Shown: one piece after another, positions 1 through 11,687 of the stretch
Layout: each line of letters opens with the position of its first letter
Numbering within the stretch: position 1 is the first letter of the stretch
Source: Varanus komodoensis
Taxonomy: Eukaryota; Chordata; Lepidosauria; Squamata; Varanidae
Direction: 5' to 3'
Length of the DNA stretch: 64,000 bases
NCBI RefSeq assembly: GCF_004798865.1
Contig: NW_025335268.1
Coordinates: 71,562,546 to 71,626,545 of the forward strand
Translations under genes and position numbers: made by a program
Notes under the pieces: model-generated
The model's input: only the letters and a program-made list of their open reading frames with translations
Told to the model about the DNA's origin: nothing
Database searches by the model: none

Positions 1-2169
1 GCCCCCAAATTAGCGTTTGCAAGCCTGTGGGGTGGCAAGGAAGGTTACTTCCACAATGCCTGTGGGGCGATGCAGGGCCCGGGGGTATTTGCCGGGGGGA
101 GTCGGCTGGTGGAAAGCAGGCGCTTAACCAGGTTTGGCCCAGGACCTTTTGCTGCCTGAGGCGCCAAAGACGACAGCATCCCCTCCGCTCAAAGGCTGAC
201 CGAGCTGGCAGAGGCCTCCCTCTGCGACGCTCATGACGGGACAGCCTTTTCCGCCACACCTGAAGGCAGCAGGCCAGATTTCCTGCCTCTCCCCCCACCC
301 CACACACATCACGTGACCGTTCCTCTCCCACAGCCCCTCTCCCCCACTCCTCATCTGGGCCCAGAAGGGGCTCGCCGACCTCGGAACCATCCACTGGGTC
401 AGCTCTGCACCGACCTGCCTGGCCGCCCCCTGCACGCGGGGAGTTTGCAGGATTGCAGCTTGCCACGCCTTGCGCACCCAGGAAGGGGGGCTTGTTGTTC
501 TGGTGAACAAGCCACGCAGAGCCCGTGGTGGGGCTGGCAGTCCTTTAGAGTCAGCTGTTGCGACGAGGGGCCCTGGCCTCCGGCTGAAATGCCGAAGGGT
601 TGCTCGTAACGCTGCGAGTGGAACTGCCGTGAATGTGCAAAGCCGTTCTTGGAAACATTTCCCTGGACTCAGAAGTTTGGATCTGAGGGGTTTAATCTGG
701 GAGAAGGGGGGAGGCAACCAACTGCAAGGGAGAACTGGAACAAAGGCGTTGCCGAAGGGTGCAAGCGACGTGGTCCAGCTACCCTCTGCAGAGCAGCGCT
801 GAGGCAAAAAGCGCATGAAGACCAGATGATGGCAGCAGCGAGCGAGGAAGAGAAGCCGCCCGACTGGAGAGCTGCGACAACGCAGGCGGCCGCCGCCAGA
901 TCGGCTCATCCATGAAGCTGCGCCCCAGCGATGTTCAGAGCGGGATGAGCAGCTTCCAGGGATTGGGGGCTGCATGGTGCCCCTCCCCTGAATCCACAGC
1001 GGCCCCCTGACGCCGCTGCATTGGTTGCCGCCACCGAACGTCTCAGCAGGGGACAAAATTCAGGGGGATTTTGCAGGGGAACCCGGGGGGTGGGGGGCAG
1101 AAAGAGAGCACCGTGTTTCCAAGCAGAAGGGCACTACCGAGAGACCCCTGCGAGTGTGATTCTTGCGTGCTCCTGGTGAGCTGTGTTACCTTGCAGAGTG
1201 ACGAGCTGTTGGGCTGCTGCAGTGGGTGGCACGAGCCGCCCGTGGGGTCCATGCACGAGCCCAAGTCCCCTGCGCTGGCCTCCACATCAGGGAGAAACAG
1301 ACGGGTGTGCCCCCCCACCCTGCTTCTAGCGGACGAGCGTATCTTGCTCAAGCGAGACTCGCTGGAGGGGGATGCCTGGCTTGAGCCTTCAGTATTGCCT
1401 TCACCCAGAGGAAGAAGAGCCTCGCCCAGTCTGGACGCTGCTGCCCAGCCTTTCCTGCCCTGCCGGGGCTGGCGCCCAAGGCGCCTTCTTCCCCAGGGCT
1501 CTTGTCACGGCAGAGGGGAAGACCCGCTATGGCAAACACAGCTGCCGAGCGACTTCAGTGGAGGAACTGGTGTGGGGCCAGAGGGTTCGGCCGCTCTCCA
1601 CATGCGCTGTGACTCCGGCTGACCTGGCCTCCCCAGGCTGCTTTTCAAAGAAGGAAAAGGAGATGCAGTCGCGCCGCTCCAACGAATATGCCAGGGGGAG
1701 CCGTCGACCAGAATGCCTCAAATACCCACCGTGCTCCTGCCATAAACTCACCAGGCAAGTTAGCTTCCTCACGCCTCCCCTGTGATACGGGAATAAGACA
1801 CCTGCTCTCCAACTGTACAATTGTGCACAAGATGGTTGCGATCATTGCTGAGGCAAGGTCTTCGGGCGCTCAGAGGGAAGCGCCCAGGAAGGGCCGGAAT
1901 TAGTTCCGCAAAAACTCACGGGCTTCCCCTCAGCTTGGTTTGCTTTCTAAAATAGGGATGAGCCCAGGATGAGGCCCGTGAACTGAAGACAGACAGGTTC
2001 TGGGGAGCTTTGCCACAACTCTAAGCAATGTGGGGAGAGACGTTTCCTCCCTCGGATGCTTTTGTGCAAAGGGGAAAGATTCCAGAAGTGCTTTTTATAA
2101 GGAGACGGTGCCATCGAGGAATCCATATTAAGAGACGGCCAAGACTTTACCCCTTTGGGATATACTTAC
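1..2169 (-). other. PODXL: PODXL intron 4 (partial)
   Basis: This stretch follows the exon 4 donor and runs off the window. It is GC-rich up to about 1700 and more mixed after that. I looked on the minus strand for the next stalk exon, expected to hold two more cysteines, and found no convincing candidate with matching phase. No repeat family was recognised. Long open frames on both strands here look like by-products of GC-rich sequence. Confidence 0.5.
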
Positions 2170-2241
2170 GCACGAAGTGGACACGTTCAAAGTCAGAACA
2201 ATCACTTTGTCTCTGGATGGCATCGGCTTCACACAAACGAT
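2170..2241 (-). CDS. PODXL: PODXL exon 4: start of cysteine-bearing stalk
   Basis: A 72-nt exon, phase 0-0, between ccttttcttccccag|ATCG and TGC|GTAAGTAT, both strong splice sites. It encodes 24 residues: IVCVKPMPSRDK, then VIVLTLNVSTSC. Two cysteines lie 22 residues apart (counting both), with a hydrophobic L-x-LN-x-S strand and an N-glycosylation sequon just before the second. Human podocalyxin, as I recall it, has the same plan at the start of its stalk: CEDLE, a hydrophobic VLNLT with a sequon, then Cys. Endoglycan is similar (ILNMS before Cys). This exon is the best evidence that the mucin belongs to the CD34/PODXL family. The segment is too short for the automatic open-frame threshold, so it would be easy to miss. 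Confidence 0.75.
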
Positions 2242-3149
2242 CTGGGGAAGAAAAGGAGATGCACAGAGTGAATTTCATTCACGTGAGAAAACCATGTGCT
2301 CCCCAGCTCATGAAACCAAATCTAGATTAGGGCTCGGAACGCCAGGCCCACAGGATCGGGACCACAAGTCTGGCCCATCTTGGACTCTGCCCGTTCCCCC
2401 CAGCCTAAATGGCTGAAATAAGGCTTGCCCAGGGCTCAGTGAGTGGCAACCAGGGCTCTGAAGGGTGCAGCTCTATCCAAACGCGGGCGGGATGGCACCT
2501 CGAAGATTCAACTGGCTGCTGGGCTGGGCGTGGGGGTCTCCCGCTTTTGCTGAAAAGGGCCGCCGAGCCTTTTCTTGGCACGTGAATCTAGTCTAGCAGT
2601 AGCCGCATTCTGTCCTTCGGCCTCACTCTTGGCTGGTTCACCCACTGACAGAGATTGCAACCTCCCTGGGGCAGGGAATGAGCAAACAGAACAACCAACT
2701 CAGCAACCAGTTGCGCCATTCATGGGTGGTGTGGTGCCAAAGCAGTAACGGAAGAACTCAAGTTGCAACATCCAGGACCTACTAAAAGTTGACCTTGCTG
2801 TTCATGCGCAAGCGCAACATTTTGGGATTTGACGTGCCCCTGGGTTGTGTGTGCACAGGTGGATTAAGACTGACTTTTGCAGTCACAAAACTGGGTAAAA
2901 CCAACTGGCCCTCCAAGCAGATAAAATTTGTGTGTTCATTTAAATTCTCTCTGGATGGACATTATGGCTCACATTATGTTTGTTTTAGGAAAATGCTCTG
3001 GCATTTGCAGATGTTCATGTATTTTTTAAACAATATTCTGGTGACACAGGGACAAATGATAAAGGAGACTTGATCTGAAGTCAAAAAGACTTCAGAGACA
3101 ATTGTATGTGCATTTAGTATTATTCCATTGCATTAACAGCCTGTTTTTT

Positions 3150-3415
3150 TCCCTCTTGAGAGGAACCCATATTTATTATTAATTTCACTTTTAGACTGCC
3201 CCATAGCCCAAAGGCTCTCTGGGTGGTATAAATCTTTGCCTCCTGCTCTCCATCTTATCCCCACAACAACAACCCTGTGAGGTAGGTTGGGCTGAGTCTG
3301 TGACTGACCCAGAGTCACCCAGGGGGCTCCATGACTGAGCGGACACTAGAACCCGGATCGCCTGAGTCCCAGTCCCGCGCTCTTAACCACTATACCACAA
3401 TGTGGTATCCAGCCA
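3150..3415 (-). repeat. MIR-like tRNA-derived SINE
   Basis: Reads on the minus strand. The head GTGGTATAGTGGTTAAGAGC carries a tRNA-like A box, followed by GGTTCTAGTG as a decayed B box. The core includes CCTACCTCACAGGGTTGTTG and the tail runs toward an AT-rich end. This is the MIR/CORE-like SINE type common in sauropsids, with an L2-like tail. The copy appears almost full length. Confidence 0.8.
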
Positions 3416-3667
3416 TTATATTTTTTTTGTACCAGAGAAGGCTCAAAATCATCCAGCTTGGACCTTGGCCAGGATGAGCAGAGTTCCCAGCTAGCAAGTG
3501 TTTTGCTTGGCTTAGTCTCAACCGCATCCAATTGGCTGGATGCAAACGGCCAGTGTTATCTCTTGCATATTTGTGCTGATCAGTTAAAAGCACAGAACCA
3601 GGGTCCTTAAAGTGGAAGCCGACGGCGTCAGTTGCCTCCCACATAGCCTCAACGGCCTGGTCCTCCC

Positions 3668-3745
3668 TCATCTTGAAAGCAAGGCAGATCCGGGCCTGGC
3701 TGGAATCTGGACGGGTGACTTGGATGCTGTGAACTGCTCAGAAAA
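3668..3745 (+). repeat. 5S-rRNA-derived SINE remnant (copy A)
   Basis: The segment resembles the internal promoter region of 5S rRNA: GAAAGCAAGGCAG, then GGGCCTGGCTGGAATCTGGA and CGGGTGAC, matching the 5S order AAGCTAAGCAGGG, CCTGGTTAGTACTTGGATGGGAGAC. It is worn. A better copy of the same motif lies at 33600-33660. Confidence 0.5.
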
Positions 3746-4077
3746 CTGTGGCTACCGGCGGCCCAGAAATTCGGCAACAACAAGGACCCCTCAGTTGTCC
3801 ATCAGATTTGCTAACTTAGCCCCGAGGTGGCAGCCATGCGTCTGAACTCCATCTCCCCATTACAGACGTAATGGGTAGGTCAGATGAGCCAGATGTTCCA
3901 CTAGGCTTAGACAAATCTTATGCAAAGTGGTGTCATCTTTCTTGTCCCTCTTTCCATAGAAAAATGGGCCAGCTTTTGACACAATACACAATGCATCAAA
4001 ATCTATGCATGGCTCTCAACTTTGCACAAGATCACTGGGATCAGAAAGCTGAAACATAGAACACCAATTCTGGCCCA

Positions 4078-4667
4078 CTTGTCCTGGCTGCCTAGACGCT
4101 TCCAAACACAATTCAACCCAAAGCTGGTTAAAACACAATGCTGGTTTTAACCTATATGGCTTGTGACCCCAATACCTGATGGAACGTCTCTCTTGGCCTC
4201 AGTCTACCCAGACCCTACAGTCTTCATCGGGAACCTTCCTCCGACTGCCACCTCCAAGGTGTGGCCCAGAAAGAGGCGACGAGGAGGAGGGTCTTTTCAG
4301 TAGTGGCCCTGAAAATTGTGGAACGGTCTCCCTGTTGAGGCAGCAACACTGCCATCTTTTCAGCATCAGGTTAAAACAGCCCTGTGTTCCCAGGCATTTA
4401 GTAGCATTGGATGGGTTATGTTTGCTCTTTTAATTAGGTCTAATTTTTAATGAAAGTGATTTCGATGCTAAACTGTTTTATACTTTTGCCTACTGAAATT
4501 TTTAGCTGTTTTAAATTTGCACATGGAAATTTTATGCACTGTTTTATTGCAACTGTTTTTTTATTGTGTCTTTTGTATTTGATTAATTGTTGTGAACCAC
4601 GCAGAAAGTTTGGGCTACGGAATGGTGCAGAAGTGAACTAGACAAATAGAAATAAACGAATAAATAC
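4078..4667 (+). repeat. L2 LINE 3' end
   Basis: The start reads CTGGCTGCCTAGACGCTTCC and CAATTCAACCCAAAGCTGGT, the L2 ORF2 segment for LHWLP-x-R-x-x-F-x-x-K. The later part (GGTCTTTTCAGTAGTGGC, GAATTGTGGAACGG-like) matches the RAFS-VVAP-LWN block. It ends in an AT-rich tail with AATAAACGAATAAATA. The coding frame is broken. Confidence 0.7.
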
Positions 4668-4707
4668 AGTCCTTTGTATCATTCGGTGCACCAAAGCCCC
4701 CACTTAC

Positions 4708-5069
4708 CTTGCTGTGAACTGGAGCGTCAGTGGGGGTCACCCTGCTGTCCGGAGACGATTCCTGGCGCACAGGGGGGGACGATGCCACCTTCGTTGCTGC
4801 TGGAGGCCTGGGGTTCGACATTCTGGTGGTCGGAGCGGCACCGGCCGAGGGGGATGTGGTGAGTCGGGTGTCCTTTGCATCTTTCGGGGCCGTCGGTGCT
4901 ACTGCAGTCGGGCCCGTGGGCTTTGACGTGGCTGGCCCGGCTGGCTGAGTGGTGAGGCGGGCCGTTTGCGCGTTTGTGGGGCTGGGGCTTTTGGGTGTGA
5001 CAGCCACACTGTCATTGTTCGGGCTTGCAGTCGCGCCTCCAGGAGCTGCACTAGACACTGCGGAACCAG
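4708..5069 (-). CDS. PODXL: PODXL exon 3: mucin domain, second part
   Basis: The exon encodes the end of codon 163 and residues 164-283. The acceptor has a good pyrimidine tract (ctcctcctctccag|CTGG) and the donor is AGCAAG|GTAAGTG. It enters in phase 1 and leaves in phase 0. The product is again rich in Thr, Pro, Ser and Ala, for example SPNNDSVAVTPKSPSPTNAQ, and Cys-free. It has one potential N-glycosylation site (NDS). It carries more basic residues than exon 2. Human PODXL also divides its mucin region between exons, one of which is alternatively spliced. Whether this exon is alternative cannot be seen from DNA, and skipping it alone would shift the frame. Confidence 0.82.
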
Positions 5070-6840
5070 CTGGAGAGGAGGAGAAAAACACACCTGACAA
5101 TAATGGCCGGGCGCGTGGCCTTTTCCCCTCCCCCAAATCCCACATTGTCCTCCTCCCCAAAGTTGCCACATCCAAATTCCCATGGCCTTAGATAGAAACA
5201 CAGAAACTGAGTGAGTCAGAAGGGGCCTCCAGGGCCATCTAGTCTGACCCCCGGCTCCAGCCGGCTCCACTCATAACATGCCCACCATGTGCATGTCCAG
5301 CCTATCCTTGAACACCCACACCGATGGGGCCTCAGCCACCTCCCGTGGAAGCCCATTCTACACCCTCGGGGTCCCAACTGTCAGGAAATGCTTCCTGGCA
5401 TCCAAATTGAACCCTGGTTCCCTGAGCTTGGCTCCGTTGGAGCGCTTCCTGCCTTCCTCTGCAGGGGAGAACAGGTCTCTCCCCACCTCCGTGTGACACC
5501 CCCTCACGTCACCAACAGATTCCCTCTTACACGCAAATACCGCTTTACATCTAACTGCATGCTTTGGTCTGGCTTTGTTTATTTTAAAGGTAAGTGTACC
5601 AGCCAGGGACACCTCCTCTACCCTATAGCGGAATCCCATGTCTGTGCAGGATGATTTATTTCCGACCTCCGCCTTTACACTTCCCCTTTCACGAGGGCTT
5701 GTGTTCTCAGCCCTTGGCGAGTCCGGCTCAGCCACATGTTGTGGCATCGCCAAGTCTGCACGGAAAGCCAGCTTTCCAGTAAGGAAAGGGTGAGGGTGTT
5801 TTTTGGCAGCAAACAAAGGCAACCCAGAGGGGGAACCTGGGCTCTCCGAGACCGTGTTGTGAAGCTGGCGGGACCAATTCCCAGCATTAAAGGGGCCTCT
5901 GAAGGCAGGCCCGGCCCGGCCCCAGGTCTCCGGGAACAGTACAGTTTTTATTGTCACCCTGAAGGCGCACCAAGCAGCACCGCTTGCAAAAGGTTGGCAG
6001 AGGGGAGCAGGGCAAAGTTTGTGGCCAAGGAGCCACGCGCTGGGGCACTGTGCCTAGGCAAGCGCAAATCCACACCCGAATGACCCCTGGCGAGAGCTGG
6101 AAATAAAGCTCATTCACAGGAGCCAGCAGAACTGCTTGGTCAATGGCAAGCAATTTGTGCTCCCATTTTACAGACAAGGACACCGAGGCCAGGAAATAAG
6201 CAGCGAGCACAAGGCTGGCCGCACAACCAGATGGTCGTTTCAATTTCAACTTTAGCCAGCAACCCAAATTAGTGAAAGAAGAGAAACCCTGGCTAAGGCA
6301 TGGAAAACGGAGCTGCTCCTGCATTGACAGATGAACCATCTGGGTTCTCCCCCAGAAAGAGCTATGCTCTCGTCTCCCCAGCCTCAGAAACGCAGGTCTG
6401 AGCAGCTAAGAAAGGCAAAATTCCTCAGCCGGGCCAAACAGGAGCTCAGAGAGCCTCTGCTTGAACATCCCGGGTAGAGGTAAGAGGAGGCCAGGGTGCG
6501 CTGTGTCAAATGGCAAGCAGAGGAAACCCCCGTTTTTGAACGGAAAGCGTGTGATCAGGAAGAGAACGCGCAGGGAAGGGCATTTTACAGTGTGTAGGAT
6601 TTGCTTTCGTTTTATTAACCGGGGAACCATTCCAGAAATGGTGCACCCCACCTGGACGTCGAAGCCCAGGCACCACCCTGCTTCTCCAGGACCCACCTGC
6701 CTCCTCCAGCCGGCCCTTCCTCTCACCTATGCGACTGGGGCAAAGACCTGGCCGCCAGGTGGGCTACAGCGAGCAAAGCCCAGGTGGCCAGCCCATTTCT
6801 GGAATGCGGGCTCAGCACACGCCGCCCTGCACAGACGCAC
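5070..6840 (-). other. PODXL: PODXL intron 2
   Basis: A 1,771-bp intron between exons 2 and 3, bounded by GTGCGT and CTCCAG. It contains one minus-strand CR1 3' end (5187-5545). The rest, 5546-6840, shows no recognised repeat or exon. Confidence 0.75.
5187..5545 (-). repeat. CR1 LINE 3' end (young subtype)
   Basis: On the minus strand the ORF2 end ([17 protein letters not shown]-like) is followed by the 3' UTR signature GTCAGACTAGATGGCCCTGG and TTCTGACTCACTCAGTTTCT. The same subtype occurs at 38640-39470 and 57205-57520. It is 5'-truncated. Confidence 0.85.
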
Positions 6841-7272
6841 CTGCGATGGGTTTTCCGGTTGTCTGCTGTGGCTTCTCCGAGGGGGGCACCGTGGTGACCT
6901 TCCCGGACAGAGAAGCGCCGGAGGAGGTGGGCTTGGAACCGGCATGCTGAGTGGTCTCTGCAGGAGCTCCCGCGGACATCTGCGAAGGAATGGTCTGAAG
7001 AACGGAGGAAGAGGGGGCACGGGACGTCTCTGATGGCGCTTGGGTGATGGACCTCACCGAGCTGGGCCCCGGAGTGGTTCTGCCTGTTTCTGCTGCGCTG
7101 CCACTTGGAGGTTTCAGGCTGCTGTTCGAGGCAGGGGAGGAAGCCTGGGTGCCGGGTGTTTTGTGTGCCAAGGTGACAGAAGCCCCAGCGGCTGTAGGCA
7201 TGGGTGCTGCGGTGCTTTGCTTCGTGGAACTCGTCACCTTTGCAGAAGTGGTCGCATCAGTGGGGTCGGCTC
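6841..7272 (-). CDS. PODXL: PODXL exon 2: mucin domain, first part
   Basis: The exon encodes about residues 19-163. The acceptor is ctctttttag|GAGCC and the donor GCAG|GTGCGT. The 432-nt exon is symmetric (phase 1-1), so it could be skipped without a frameshift. The peptide begins ADPTDATTSAKVTSST and is dominated by Ser, Thr, Pro and Ala throughout, with no Cys before the splice site. This is the composition of a densely O-glycosylated mucin stretch. One N-glycosylation sequon (NSS) and several Ser-Gly pairs are present. Mucin domains diverge quickly, so alignment to mammalian PODXL would be weak here; the call rests on composition, frame agreement with exon 1 and the downstream stalk. Confidence 0.82.
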
Positions 7273-7497
7273 CTAAAAAGAGCCCGAGAGTTAGGCACGT
7301 GTTGGAAATGACAGGCTGGTTCATCATGACCTCCCCTTAATTTATGTGTTTTACTCGTCCATGTATTTATTCACTTAGGTATGATATTTTTCCACCACCT
7401 GATCAGAGGGGCATCCAACAAACCCAATGCAAACATGCAAGAGGAATCAAGCCATCTGCAGCATCGAGACTGCGATTCATACCTTAACAGCAGCCCT

Positions 7498-7795
7498 CCT
7501 CCAGGGCATCCAAGGTGGTGTACAGGGTGGCTCTCCCCCTGCCGTTTTAGCCTCACAACAGCCCTGTGAGGAAGGCTGTTCCAATGTGTTTATTATTACT
7601 TTACGGTTCTCCCAGAGTTTTCCCTCTTTGCAGAAACCCAAAGCAGCTCAATTTGTCTTTCTGGGCCCCCTTTTATCCTCTCAACAACAACCCTTCGAGG
7701 TGGTTTAGGCCGACGGGATGTGATTGGCCCAGAGACCCCCTGGGGGCTTCATGGCCAAGTGGGGATTAGAACCCAGCTCACCCCCCCCCCCCAAT
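7498..7795 (-). repeat. Two adjacent MIR-like SINE fragments
   Basis: 7498-7575 carries GGTGGTGTACAGGGTGGC and ACAACAGCCCTGTGAGGAAG. 7585-7795 carries ATCCTCTCAACAACAACCCT followed by GGGGATTAGAACCCAGCTCA. Both are minus-strand pieces of the same SINE type as 3150-3415. A C-run interrupts the second near 7780-7791. Confidence 0.7.
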
Positions 7796-8164
7796 CATGC
7801 CTCCTCCCTGCACCCTTAGATGACAGGTGTGACCAGGTAACCCCCAGATCTGCCAACAGTTTGAGGATCTCACAGCTTCCTCTACATTTGAAAGCACATT
7901 CTATAGTTTCCAATTTAGTTGGGCGACACAGACCACCTATATTAATGAATATTTTGAGACAAGCCACATGCTTTATTCTGTTATATTTCTGTTAAGAAGG
8001 AAAACATGGAGGTGGGAGGAAGACGTTCCTTGGCCAAACCGAAGGCTCTTTAGTTACAGCGTCCTTTTCGCCAGAGCAGCCAACCATACTGGTTACAAGG
8101 AGCATGCCCTCTCCTGCCGTGGGCCCCCTTGGGCTCACTGCCTCTGATGCTGGAGGGAGCGAAG

Positions 8165-8400
8165 GGCCATGAGGACTAGTGGCCGTGGATAGCTTGCTCC
8201 TCCAGGGATTTGTACAAGCCCCTCTGAAAGGCTTCCAAGCTGATGGCCAGCACTACATCTTACAGATGTGAATCCTGCAATTCAGCCCTGTGCTCTGCAA
8301 GGAAATCCTTGCCTTGGTCCTGAATCTCGTGGCATCCAGCTTCACGGAATCCCCCCAAATGCTTGTATTACGGTGAAGAGGAAAGTCTGCTTTGTCGAAT
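8165..8400 (-). repeat. CR1/L3-like LINE 3' fragment
   Basis: Resembles, in reverse, a common sauropsid LINE tail: GCTGATGGCCAGCACTACAT, TTGGTCCTGAATCTCGTGGC, ATCCAGCTTCACGGAATC. Assigned from memory of the repeat; the subfamily is not certain. Confidence 0.5.
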
Positions 8401-8809
8401 CAAGCAAAGGGCTATTCCAGCCCATGACAAGCCGGTCCTTTTGTTGGCGAGGAGATACAAACAACAGCCAAGAAGAGCCCCGTGGCACCTTCAAGATGTA
8501 TTCAAAAGACGCAACACTGGGAACACACGGTGACTCTCGACCTTTAGCACAGCAAAATATGCACACAGACCAGGGAGCCATGAAACGGCTGAGATCCATG
8601 GCTCCGGGGACCCCCTGAGGGCTAGACCAGCAGCCCAAGCTGATGTTCACCAGGCAGGACCTGAGCCTTCAGAGGCACCTGAGCTTTCAGAAGCACTCTG
8701 CATAACCCTGAAGGTGGCTTCTGCCATTTTGAGCACGAGTTAGGTCAAGGAAAGGTTCTCGCTCATTTATTCTACCCAGACATCCAGAATTTACCTAGGT
8801 TCAAGAAGA

Positions 8810-9175
8810 AGGTGGAGTAGGAGGACGAGGGAGCTGGGCATGTTGAGGCTGAGGGGGGATGTGATATCCCTCTATAAGCACCTCAAAGGCTGCCCCAGAG
8901 AGGAAGGTCAAGATCTCTTCTCAGAGTGCAGGACACGGAATAATCAGTTCAAGCTGCGACAACCCAGATTCAGGCTGGACATCAGGAAGACCTTCCTCAC
9001 TGTCAGAGCAATACGGCAGTGGGACCAGCTGCCTGGAGCGGGGGGGCTCTTCCACAATGGGGGCATTCAAGGCGAAACTGGACAGCCACCTGAGTGGGAT
9101 GGTGTAACGTGGCGTCCTGCAACAGCAGAGGGTGGACCCAATGGCCTTCATGGCCCCTTCCGACTCTACCTTCCC
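8810..9175 (+). repeat. CR1 LINE 3' fragment
   Basis: Reads as the end of CR1 ORF2 and 3' UTR: GGGGATGTGATATCCCTCTA (GDVISLYKHLKG), then ATTCAGGCTGGACATCAGGA and TTCCTCACTGTCAGAGCAAT. It ends with GGACCCAATGGCCTTCATGG and CCCCTTCCGACTCTAC. Some frame breaks are present. Confidence 0.85.
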
Positions 9176-9689
9176 TGGTTCTGCCCTCCATGGGTGAAGA
9201 GAGACTGCGCATGCGGGAAGAGGCAATGCCCACCCTCTGCAACCAAAGTCAAGCAGACTTCCAACAGGCAAATCTGTCCCCCAGATGTCTGGAGTCTGGT
9301 TCCCATCAGGCCCAGCCCATATGGCCATTGGTCAGGAACAGGAGCACTTGCAGTGCAAAACATCTGCAGGCCACTCGGCAGGGGAAGCAGGAGCGGGACC
9401 CCTGCGTCTTCTTCAGTGAGCCAGCCCAGCAGCCAAGCCAGAGGCCCCCACAGGCCTCTTGGGAGGGAGGAGGGCCCCTCGCAGCTCTTCACGCTTGCCT
9501 GCTGGGGCGCTCTGCCCTGGACCGGCTGGTGGTCCAAGCGCCTGACCATCAGCTGCACTCTCACAGGTGAGCACTACTTTTCCCCACCTGGTGGCCTTCA
9601 GATTACCCTTCTCATCAGCCCAAATTGCCATGACTAATGGCCGGAAACACTGGGAATTAGAGTCATGCAAATCTATGGTGAGACTATGT

Positions 9690-10195
9690 TAGAATTCTCC
9701 GCTCCACTGCAGTCACTGCACCTAAACAAGGATATTCTTGAAGTGGGAGAGGTGCAGAAGAGGGTAACTAATGTGATCACGGGGCTGGAGCAACTTCCCC
9801 ACAAGGGGAAACATAGGGGTGCGCAAAATTATGGTGTGGAGAGTGGACAGGGAGACCTTCTCTTCCCTGTCCCTTCATGCTAGGATGCGGGGACAGCCAT
9901 AAAGCCGGGACAACACAAGCAGAAGCAGCAGCCCAAAGAGGAGACGGACGGCTCCCTAAAGGAAGTCCCGATCTGGAATGTACAGGAGCCGAGCAGGGAT
10001 GCCATGGGCAGGGCGTCCTTCACGAAGGCGGCTATGAACGGATACTGGTCTTTAGGAGAATGTGCTGGGGAACATGGGGCAGGAGGAGGCTGTTCCACTC
10101 CGGTCCTGCTGTGGAATCCCATGAACAGCTTGTTGGCCACTGGGTGGAAAGAATGCGAGACCAGATGGACCCTGTCCCAGACGGAGAACGGGCCT
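9690..10195 (+). repeat. CR1/L3-like LINE copy
   Basis: The 5' part translates in pieces like the CR1 VQ-R-T family motif (EVQKRVTNVITGLEQLP). The 3' part matches a tail type seen again at 53325-53460: CTGTGGAATCCCATGAACAG, TTGTTGGCCACTGGGTGGAA, GACCAGATGGACCCTG. It is old and degenerate. Confidence 0.55.
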
Positions 10196-10199
10196 TCCT

Positions 10200-11685
10200 A
10201 TGTCCTTCTCTTTTGTCCAAAGCAGCTGGAAAGCACCCAGCCAGAAGACGGCTGTTTTCCACGGCCCCGTGTGCCTAGGCTCTCTCGCGAAATGTCAGAG
10301 AAGGACCTCTTCAAGGTGGGGAGGGGCACAAAGGTTGGCCCTCCGGAAACTGCCGATGGCAATGCCATCGTCGGTGACGGCTGGCCCTGCTGCTTGGGCA
10401 TGATGGGTGATGGAATCCCACCTCTGGGTGCGATCAGGCTGGGATGACTCGGCTAGGATGTTTTCATTGGTTCCAAGCCAGCAAGATGTGGGGGTCAAGG
10501 TCAGGATTCGTAAGACGCAGCACCCTACGGGGCCAGGCCCGGATATGGGCACGCTGTCCCTGGTGGGGGCCATTCCAAGCCGTTGAGAGCAAGAACGCAA
10601 CGCTAAAAATAACAGAACGGCTCCCCGACCCATCCCTTCCTCCTCCGCCTCCACCTCCGAGTCTTTTTGTGGTTCAGGCAGGATCATTTCCTATCTCGAG
10701 AGCTTCCTCCGGCCTCCGTGGTGACATGGTTTGAAAGGCTCAGAATCTATTAATAGTGGGAAAGGGAAACAGAAAAGAATGACTGAGGAAATAGTGCGGG
10801 AGGGGGGGCACACCCTGCCTGGACAGACGGGCAAGTGGCTGGCACGGAGCCGCGGCTACGCCCGGGTCGGGCTGGGAAAGTCGGCACCCGCTGTCCGTGC
10901 CTCCAAGCGCCGGGGCTGCGGGAAGAGGCACCAAACGCCTGCCTCTCCCCGCAGTCTTTTCCGATGAGGGCAGCTGCTTGGGATGCCGAAATCCCACAAG
11001 GAACCCGGGAGCCAGGGCCTCGTCCCGACTGGGGGTGATCGCCGGTGTGAGGGGAGAGCCAGGTGGGGCTGGGGAGACCCCGTCTTGAGTTCCTGCTCAG
11101 CCACGGAGCCCTGGGCCAGCTGGGGGCTCTCAGCCTGGCCTACCTCTCAGGGTTGTTTTTCTGAGGAGAAAACAGAGAGGAAGAAGCTTTTCATCCATAA
11201 CTATTCTCTCTCTCTCTCTCTGACACATACAGGCACATTTTCTTCTTCTCTGCTCTCCATTGACTGCTGACTGATAAAACTCTATCTGGGAACAGAAGTT
11301 TGAAAAAGCTGGTCTTTCCCCTAAGTCAGAGGTTAAGGTAATAACATCCTAAAGCCCATGACACCCCCCACACCTACTGCCTCCTCCAGCCTGGGTAGGG
11401 CTGGGTGGGGGATGCTGCCCAGGGGTCCCCTGAACGAGAGCGTTTGAGGATCGCCAGAATGGAGGCCGTGGCCGCTGCTTCAAGAGCATCCCGGGAGTGG
11501 GACCGAGGGCTGCAGAACCTCGGTAGCCCTGGCAAGAGAAAGCCCGCTGGCCAGGCCGGGAGGGTGGCCCACGGGGGCTCCTGTCCGCTCTGGTCTCGCT
11601 CATCCTCATTAGAAACTGCCGCACGACTCTAAATTACAAGATGGCAGAACGAGGCGGTCCTGGGGGAGGACAACTCAGTCTTCCC
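10200..11685. other. Intron sequence, mostly unassigned
   Basis: GC-rich intron DNA with no gene. 11070-11165 holds a plus-strand SINE core (CTCTCAGCCTGGCCTACCTC, CAGGGTTGTT). A short CT run lies at 11205-11222. Nothing else was recognised. Confidence 0.5.
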
Positions 11686-11687
11686 CA

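Larger units (their letters stand above)
2242..4707 (-). other. PODXL: PODXL intron 3
   Basis: A 2,466-bp intron between exons 3 and 4, bounded by GTAAGTG and CCCCAG. It contains a MIR-like SINE (3150-3415), a 5S-like remnant (3668-3745) and an L2 3' end (4078-4667). The remaining roughly 1.3 kb shows no recognised feature. Confidence 0.75.

Noticed and set aside
124-1056. 310-codon open frame on the minus strand
   Set aside because: GC-rich DNA with few stop codons. There is no recognisable domain, no splice-site logic and compositional bias only.
1190-1269. Possible PODXL exon 5 on the minus strand (CAG|GGG ... AAG|GTAACA, with several Cys codons in one frame)
   Set aside because: The phase-0 frame needed after exon 4 gives no resemblance to the stalk. 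The Cys-containing frame does not match the exon 4 phase, and the 80-nt length breaks the frame.
1752-1843. Possible small exon before GTGAGTTT on the minus strand
   Set aside because: The frame set by exon 4 meets a stop at once, and the other frames lack stalk features.
2170-7272. CD34 or PODXL2 (endoglycan) as the identity of the mucin
   Set aside because: Not excluded, but less likely. Endoglycan should have an acidic N-terminal region, and CD34 has, from memory, a much shorter first intron and a different stalk start.
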